From Tubiluchus corallicola (lineage: Eukaryota > Priapulida > Priapulimorpha > Priapulimorphida > Tubiluchidae): DNA of 64,000 nt. Where the stretch lies: NCBI GenBank assembly GCA_030141605.1, contig JAQGDQ010000081.1:421397-485396 (forward strand), in the 5' to 3' direction. This document shows, in pieces, positions 40,901 through 49,900 of the stretch; positions within the stretch are counted from its first letter, which is position 1; each line of letters opens with the position of its first letter. The notes beneath the pieces are model-generated. The model worked only from the letters and a program-made list of their open reading frames with translations. It did not search any database and was not told the DNA's origin. Both the position numbers and the translations under genes were made by a program.

Positions 40901-43900
40901 ATTAAGCCAACATATTTTTGTTTTGACACTGACAGTGTAGAATACAACGATCAGTGCTCAACTAAATTAACTTGTACTGGATCAAAGCTAGAGAACACTT
41001 TTGTGTAGTTCCTTACTCCAAATAATTGATTATTACAAGGGCTGTTTGGTCCAGTGTTTGTGGTTATGGATTTGTAAGTCTAAGGTTACTCGTTCAAGTC
41101 TGGATTCAGCCCCACATTTTCCACATTCTTTTATCAAATATTTAATAACTGTAAATTTATTACTTCATTAGTCTCTTTTTATCGTTGGTCAAGTGTTTTT
41201 ATTAGATTTTATGTAAAGTCCTGCTGTTTTGTTGTTTTTGGCTGTCTAATTTATGGACACTTCTACTCCCTTTTCCTGGAACCGCCATCAAAAAAGAATT
41301 ACAACCTGTTTTTCTGTCTTCTTTGGCCGCTACAAATAGGATTTAGATAACAAGACGAACATCAGACTTAATACCTCGTTAACCTTAGGCCAGCATCTTC
41401 AATCAAATTAGTCTCCCTGTAACATTTCCACGCACCATTGCATATCCGATTTCTCGGGCACCGATTACGATTAGTGATCTGGGTAACTGGCTTCATAATT
41501 GAGTTTGTCTATGATATACACGTGCTACAGGACTAGTGGCTGTTGTAAGTTAAGCTGCAGGCTTCCTGTTACCAGAATTGGTATTCATCTGGTGCATGCT
41601 AAAAGGACACTGAGCAAAGTGATTTGTGGGCGATGATAATGAAAGACCCCTTGTGTGGGTCGTTTGTCATCTGCCATAGTGCTTTTTGCTATAATGAAGG
41701 CGGAAGTCCTCCCTGGATAGAATGTGAATCTTTACAAAAACTGGAGTGGAAAAAAGTGGGTGGAAATGGAAAGATTATTAACGAACTATCAAGCTGATTT
41801 GTTGTAGTGATTTTTGTGATATGGTTTTATGAGCACTTGCCTTTGTAAATGGGTTTTTGCTGGAAATTAGAATGGAATAGAAGAGGTAGTGCTCCTATCA
41901 GTAGAAATTTAAGTGACATGGCTCTGTCGCTCTTTACATACATCCTACAGCATCCCAAACTGTTATTAAACCATATTTTGGTGATCAAAAACTAATTGTA
42001 CTAGGAATCAATTGTCTTCTTGAGCCTTGTGGCCCTCCGGCAAGGACAGGGCCATCCAGCGAGGACCTTCAGCTCCAAAGAAGGGCGAGCTTTTTGCATT
42101 TATTCCTTGTAATTTTGTAATCTAACATTATCTGCAAATCTGTTATCTGTAATCTGCAAAGAATGTGAATTGGCCCTGACGTTCATATTAGAACGTTTGT
42201 TTTGATATTAAGTGATATTAGCAAGAGCTGTTCTAGCACACTTCACAGTCTTCACTGCAGTTCAGAATAACCAAGTGGATACGACGTATGCTTGGCTATA
42301 TTAAAATAGTGAGTGTGGTCACTGCATGGAGAGGTAATGTCATTCTATTCTCCCATTTTACTTCGTAGACGGAAGATGTGACTAGGACACTTCTATCAGT
42401 TCAGTGCCTCATATCTTAGAGGCATATACCCTTGATACTGGGTTGTGTTCTTATCTCGCCAACGGTCCGCATTCAGGCCCTGTTGTTGAATGTAGAAGTC
42501 TCGCTGGGTCGTTATATTACAATGTAATTCAATGCCTGCCGTCACGTTTTTTTATATCTGCTGTCTATACACACTTTAAAGAAAATGTCAAGCTTTCTGG
42601 GATTATTTCAAAAAATGTTCACGAAAAATGTTTGAAGAATTTAGTAATAAAAGTTTGATAAGTGCTTTGTGTAATTAGTAAAATGACTTTAAAGTTCACG
42701 ATCATTTCACGCTTGCACGCTCCTGTGTTGAATGCCCATTCTTCCACCAGTGACGTCATTCAGCACCTAGTCCATTTCCCTCAACAGTATAATAAGTTTT
42801 TGCAAAAAATTTGATAGCTAGTGTTATTAGGTAAGTTGCAGAAGTTTGAATTAGTTTAATTAGCAGGTGCTTACGAAAAGCCTAGATACGCTGGCAAAAA
42901 GTTGTGAAATCCACCAGTTAGGTCATAATTTTTAAGTGAATGGAGGCTACTGCCGAGTCTGAAGATTTCTATACAGCGGGTGTGTAAATGAACTTTTAAT
43001 ACTTTATAGACAGTTCTTGCTTAAATTTCTTTGTTATAACTTTCTAAGTCTAAGTGATCAAACCGAATATGCTAGCTGGCTTGTCTTTTCTTTTAAGCAG
43101 TGTAGTGAGCTTCGATAGCAAATTCACTATCTTAAAACAAACCGATGTGCTATGTTTTTTTCATTAATGCCTATATCAGACAGAAATCAATCAGTGCTGT
43201 TGGAGTTTAGAGGCAGATGTCAGGTGCTCCTAATAGCTAACAATAAATTGGAAGCCATTAGTTTATAGAAATCAATTGCCAAGAGGTAAATTAGACAGAG
43301 CCAAGGAGCTGACTCATGACTAGAAGATGCTGTTGACAGGATGCGCAAATGGCGAATGTGCGGCTGTGACTATGAGTAGGCAATTATTGAACATCAAGGA
43401 GAAAATCATGTTACACAAAATGAGTTACTTTTAACTTATTTATCAGAAGTGCATGTAATATTTTCTGGCAACATTTGGAGTTGGATGTCTTTAATGGAAA
43501 ACAACGTTAGGGGGTTTCTTTATAGAATTTGGTAGCGCCTTAATTAGGCAGTTAATTATCCAGCCATTTGCCTAATCTTTAAATTGATGGTTATTAATTA
43601 ATTAGCAGATTAATAGGAGATTAAGCTGATGGTAAGTAATGTGTGATCATGCGAAGTCTGATCCCAATAATTATCACCCCAGCTTGGGTTACTGTATCTG
43701 TGTGAGGCTAGACTAAGGTCATATAAACACTAAATACTTTTCAGTGAGCTATGAGAAGAATTAAATAATAACTAAGCATTGTTATAATGTAATAAGTTAT
43801 AAGTATAGTAATAAATCAGTTGTTATAAGCATTGATTACTTCTGCTGAAGAAACCAATTTAAATGTGGTAAATCTTTATTTTTCAGAGGGTATTCTCTCC

Positions 43901-46900
43901 TACAGCATGCCACAAGGAGAGATGAGAGGTCTGGAGATAGACCTATTTGACAAAACCTACGATGGTCATGAAGAGAACCATTTCCTGTATGGTGGACTTG
44001 GGCAGCTGACTGACGGTCAAAAGGGACCAGACAACTTCAGACTAGACATTCGCGGGCTAGGAAAAGGCTATGAGTGGGTTGGTTGGAGAAATGATACAGG
44101 TGCACAAAAACCCATTGAGGTAAATTAATAGCACAGGCATTCATACTATAGTAATGTTACGTAGCAGAAGTGTTTGACTATTGAAATAATCCTGTATATT
44201 TGGCTACTTTTCAGCCACATTTAAATGTAATCTAGATTCCCTTCAGTGAGTTTTGAATGAGTTAATCCTGTTTAGATATTGAATGTAGGGATGTTAACGA
44301 GCACACATTTTTTGATGACACGATATCATCCCTTTTTTCCGACGATCCGATGACGATAATCTTTTTTTTAAACGATGCGATACAATAAATTATTTTGAAC
44401 GTTAAAAATGGTACTGAACTTGTGGTTAATTATTGTTCAAACACACTATTTCAGGCTGGTTCCCGATTAATGTATATTGTAATTTGGCAAAGGTCTCCTC
44501 TTTTTTTAGTCATGAAATAATGTGATGGACAAATATATTATGAGATGCATTACTACATAATATATTCAGTTATGTGAGCTCCACTGACTGCATGTAACTG
44601 GAAAGATACCTCTAAAAATACCATACTTGGTGTTTGTGTGTTACTAAACTGACTGAAGTCAGCTGCTATTGCAGGAAGAAAGAATGAGAAGGTTATTCAA
44701 ACAACCTTATAAATAGCTCTTTTTCAGTTTTTTTTTTGTATAATTCTAGTGCATAAATGAAAAAGCAAAGTGAAATGATTTTATATAAAGCTGTTACATG
44801 ATGATATTCACCAAATTCGATAGGATAACGATTGAAAATTAATTTTTCGTATCGATATGATAATTATTATCATATCGTTAACATCCCTACTTAAATATGT
44901 TTAAAACCTTTCTTTCAAGATCTTGAACATGGCACATTTCTAGAAAGTGACTAGTCACAACATTTTTACAAAATTTGAACTTTGTTTTTCAGATAATATT
45001 TACGTTCGACCAAATTAGGAATTTCTCAATGGTGAGAATTCACTGTAACAATTTATTCAGCAAGGACGTCCAAGTTTTCTCGACGGCTCACGTCTTCTTT
45101 AGTGTTACAGGGAGGAAATACCGACCTGAACCAGTTGTGTATACTTACATGCCAGACACAGGTAATCCATGTAAAATATTTTTTCATTTTTGACCATTTT
45201 TTGATTTTTCGAAAAATGTGTAACCTACCGGTGCATTATGCATACAGATACATTTCTTGTTTCGTTCTAGTGGTAGAAATGGCGAGATCAGTTAATATCA
45301 ATCTGGGCCACCAGGTGGCAAAGTATATCAAGATCGTATTCTCCATGCAGTCGAGGTGGCTGATGATTAGCGAAGTTTCTTTTGATTCAGGTTTGTTGTC
45401 ACAATAACTAGAACTATTAGTATATAAGCATTTTACCACTTTTTTCTTAGTTTTAGGCCCTATATTGATAATGATAGTAGCGTTCACAGTGAGAGTCACA
45501 TGATGTTTTTCGCTAGAAAAATTTCACGCTTTGCAAAGTAGTTTGAGCAAATTGTTCACTTTATGATCAAATATTGTGGTTAGTGGCTCATGTGTAGCTG
45601 TTGTTAACCAGGTTTGTCTATTAAAGAATGATGGACATTAACTTTTATCCTAAAGCATGTGCACTGCATGGAACTATAGTTCTGTCAGTATTTGAAAACA
45701 ATTTCCGATATAAAAAGTGCCCTTTTTGTAGACGTTGTTAACGGAAATTTGTCCGGAGACCTGGAGAGCGAAGCGGCACATGATGTCAATACCGCACTTC
45801 AAGACATGCCGCCCTACTATCGAGAAGATGGTGCCACAGGTAAGTGTGCATAAGTTCATATTTGTGCTTTTTAACTATTCTACATAATAGGTAAACCTTA
45901 ATGGTAACTTGGATACTATGTGTTTCAAGCTCAGTTATTTTATACATGCGTAATTTGAAGTCTCTGATTAAAAATTTTACTAACTGTTGACAAGTAATGA
46001 AGTCGTATATTTTCAAAAGTTTCAAAAGTAGCTTAATATTAATATACTGTGTTTTTCGAAATGTGAAATGACGATTTAGTGATATCGTAAACATGTAATT
46101 CATAAATCTCTTGAACTCTTTTTACATTAATTTCTTATTATTTTAATGGTCTTACTTCCAATACTTGGTGAACTGTATTTTTATATGGTTATTAGCCACC
46201 TGAATGAACTAAGCCTAAAACTAACCTTATAACATTTTTTAGTCTCAGCAACAGCATAATTTTTTTTACACTTTTTGTGTTTTTTCCTCAGACCAAGGCG
46301 ATATTACGACTCATGCCTCAGTGAGTGCCTCGAAAGAGGGAAGTACATTTCTGGACAAATACATCGGTCTTATTTTTGGCGTGCCCGCTGCTGTCATTTT
46401 ACTGTTGGTGACAACTATTGCCATAATCATGCTGCGAAATAAGAGGAGGAAACAGAACAACAATCATACTGTTCTAAAAGATTGCGAGAAACGTGTTACC
46501 ATTAATATGAAGGTCAGACATTCTCTTAAGCAATGAAGAAATTATATTAGCAGCAACAAAAGTTTTTGTGTATGTTTCTTGCCAAATTGGATTAATAAAT
46601 TACACTTTCGGAAAAAAGAATGTGATTATAATTATGTTTAAAGTCCATTGTGTTTACAGTGTGTGCTGAATAAACCAAAGTTAAGTAAGCATCTTTGATT
46701 CTGATTTAGAAATAGATAGATGACTGCCACGAAAATCGTTTTTGGGTCGTATCTTGTGGTTTTAGGGGATTGCCAATGAAATAGATTCCAGTCCTGCCAT
46801 CTTTATTCAGCATTACTTGTAAGCCTTGGCCTTGAGTGCTGTATTATACCACAAGGTATGCCAAGTGTAAAAAAGTATTCCTTACAGGACATGAAGATGA

Positions 46901-49900
46901 ACATAACGTCCCGATCCTCAAATGGCAACTTGTACGGTAGTGTGGCACTTGATGACCCAGAAAAGACCATCTACCAGGAACCGCATCTAGATACAATATT
47001 ACAATCTCGGAAGCTTCCGGAGCCTCCTATTGGCACGTTTAAGCCTCCAGGCTCTCTTTACACTAACCCAATTCCCGATTTCCGTATAGGAACACCACTG
47101 TTTGATGGTAAGTGGAACTAACTCTTCTGAATGTTGTTGTCAGAATCATTTTAGACTAACCATTTTAAGAAGCATTTGCTAACACTGAGTTTATGTTTGG
47201 CTTTTGTTGCTAACTGTACATAACCCATTGTTTTTGTTGCATGTTTGGAGTGCTTGTAAATGGGCCAAATTTTTGCAGCTCTTATATGTACAGATATGGT
47301 TTAATGCAGCAGCTATGTGTCATTTCATAAGAAACAATGTTGCTATGGAGTGCAGATTTTAGAATTTCTGTTACTAACAGCGTTTTCATTTTATCTTATC
47401 TGTTAACTCTCTGTCAGCATCCATTTAACTCGTTGCCATTTTGTGTTGTCACATAATTGCCTATCATAGTTCATTTTTGGAGCAAAATTCTAAAGAAATA
47501 ACACATTGAATTAACTAAACTTGCCTACCTTTAGGCAAGTGACATTAACTAATTACCACTAGCATAACTACACAGTCTGCATTACTAACCACAGCATTTT
47601 TATTGGTGCAGATAATGTGGCAACTGACATACCCATCAAACAAGACAGTAGCACCATCAGAAAACTGGCTCCTCCCCCACCAACTGTTCCTAAGCGTATA
47701 GGTAAGCCCCATAGCTTACTGCTTAGCTAGTTTTGCACAGTATAGCAAGCTTTGCAGCTTGTTGCTTGACTGATTGTATGGTTTTCTTACATTCAACACG
47801 TGAATTAAATTAAAGCTGTAAGTTCTGAGCTTCTGTGACGGTGTAATTATGCAAGATTGATTTCAGAAGATTTCTGACTAACACCAAGTTAAATTTTTTT
47901 TCTTTAATCACAACTAACAACTATAAACTCTACTAATAACTAAAAGCTCCGTAATAAAGTAGCTGTTAATGGCGACTATAGTTATAAAATAAAAGCCTTA
48001 TCTTTCTCGAATATCAGGCTGCCTTATTTCTTCTTGATAAAATGCTCATTTCTTATTGTTGCTTTGTTCGATATTTTTGGTTTGCCATTTTTTGCCTGCT
48101 TAGAAATCTGTGCTTCAAGTCTAAAATGTATTGTGATATTTCCATTATTTTCTTTCATTTAAATTCAAAATTTTCGCTTTGCATGGTCAGCATGTGGCTA
48201 ATTTTTTAGTGTTTTTATCGAGGCCTGTCTATTGAGCAATGTTGATGCTGTAACTGACTAATTGAATTCTTATGCATGGATGTTTCATCATCACGTATCA
48301 TGCATGCAAAGTCATTATTCATTAAGCTAATTGATGCCTAATTACTTTTTGTATGTATATGTAGAATCCGTGCCATCGAGAGAATATGCTGTACCCGATG
48401 TAGCACTGAAAAGTAATGGAATAAATACAATAAATGGACTTTCCAAAGACATGCCACCAAAAGTGATAGTCCCACCAAAGCCAAGTGAGGTGTTAGCTCA
48501 ACACTATGCGGAGTCTGAGCTCTTTAAAATACAAAATATTCAGGGGGTAAGTGCATCTGCTTCGTAGCTAATATATAGGTCACTTGGTGAAATCACGAAA
48601 ATCTGTTTGCATTACAACTAAAAAACTGAATTTTTGTAGTTCAGCAAATAATAATACAGCATTAAATGACTTTATTCCAGCTCATGCAACTCGGTGAAAT
48701 TATTGGGCTCAAAATAATTGCCTAAATCCACTGATTAAAAAACAAATTGATCCATTGTTTTGTGGGCTTGAAGAACTATCGAAAAATTGTCAGATTTTTA
48801 AACCAGAAGGTACGGGTCTATTCTGATTCTCTGTATTGGAGAGCATCTGTTTGGCAGTCTACCATTAACTTATTATTGAACTAATGGAAGGTATGGCATT
48901 TAAATCAGCTACATTCCGAGAACCTTTGTGAAAAATATGTGAGTAAAATGTAATAATGGAACGTTTTTTGTGCAGGTTAGCGGAAATAATGTGTATGCAG
49001 CGCCCGGGGATTTGCTGTCTGCCAGTCGGGATGGCGACCTTTTAATACCAGAGTTTCCTCGACAGAATCTCCACTTTCTGGAGAAGTTGGGAGAGGGACA
49101 GTTTGGTGAAGTGCATTTATGTGAGGCAGAGGGAATCTGTGCTCTTATTGATGCTCCTTCAACCAAGAGCAACTCTATGCTTGTCGCAGTGAAGTTACTA
49201 AGAAGAAATGCCACTGAATTAGCAAGGTATGTGAGCTGTTTTGAAAACTATTGTTCATTACATTCCCACTAAAATTTTGTCTTCAGTTTTTGTTTTAGGC
49301 ATAAATCAAATCTTACTCGGTTTTGGAGCACTTTGACAGCACATGACACTGATCATTTTAATAATGTTATTTTAATAATTGTAATATCAGCAATTTTTGT
49401 AATATCTAGGTCTCATTCTGGGTTTATCTTTTCATATCTACAGACTGTTGGTTGTTTATGAGTTTCAATCACTCTTGTCTGCTTTTTCAGGCAAGATTTT
49501 CAAAAGGAAGTTCGAATCATGGCCAGGTTACAAGATCCGAACATTGTCCGAGTTCTGGGTTCTTGCGTAAACGAAGAACCCATGTGTGTCATAGTGGAAT
49601 ACATGGAGAATGGAGACCTCAATCAGTATTTGCTAGAACACGAATACGAGTCGGAGGTGGCAAGAGCAGCCGGTACTAAAACATTAAGGTTAGTTGCATC
49701 AGTAGAAACGATAAGTTAATCTCAAATGCACGTTTGTCTATCTTAATGGCTTATGAAGATCTGTTATTTGTGAGGCGTTTTATGATACTGAGACAGATTG
49801 TTTCCTAGTTTTCAGTTTTTTGAAGGCTATGCTACTTTAAATATAATGGAAGCCACACATGGCATTCTAGTCTTGGAACTTAAAAGTAAACTACAAAGTG

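Larger units (their letters stand above)
40593..43886 (+). other. Ddr: DDR intron 4 (3.3 kb)
   Basis: It holds a tRNA-like SINE head near 41.04 kb and a TAATTA-rich cluster at 43.54 kb. The rest shows no gene or clear repeat. Open frames inside it lack family motifs. Confidence 0.75.
45391..48975 (+). other. Ddr: Short DDR introns 7-12
   Basis: Introns of 341, 452, 375, 504, 663 and 429 bp, all GT-AG. Apart from the intron 9 stop and polyadenylation signals, I see no repeat, RNA gene or extra exon with family similarity. Confidence 0.7.

Noticed and set aside
41039-41112. Functional tRNA gene
   Set aside because: The T stem is mismatched and the anticodon arm does not fold cleanly; a SINE head fits better.
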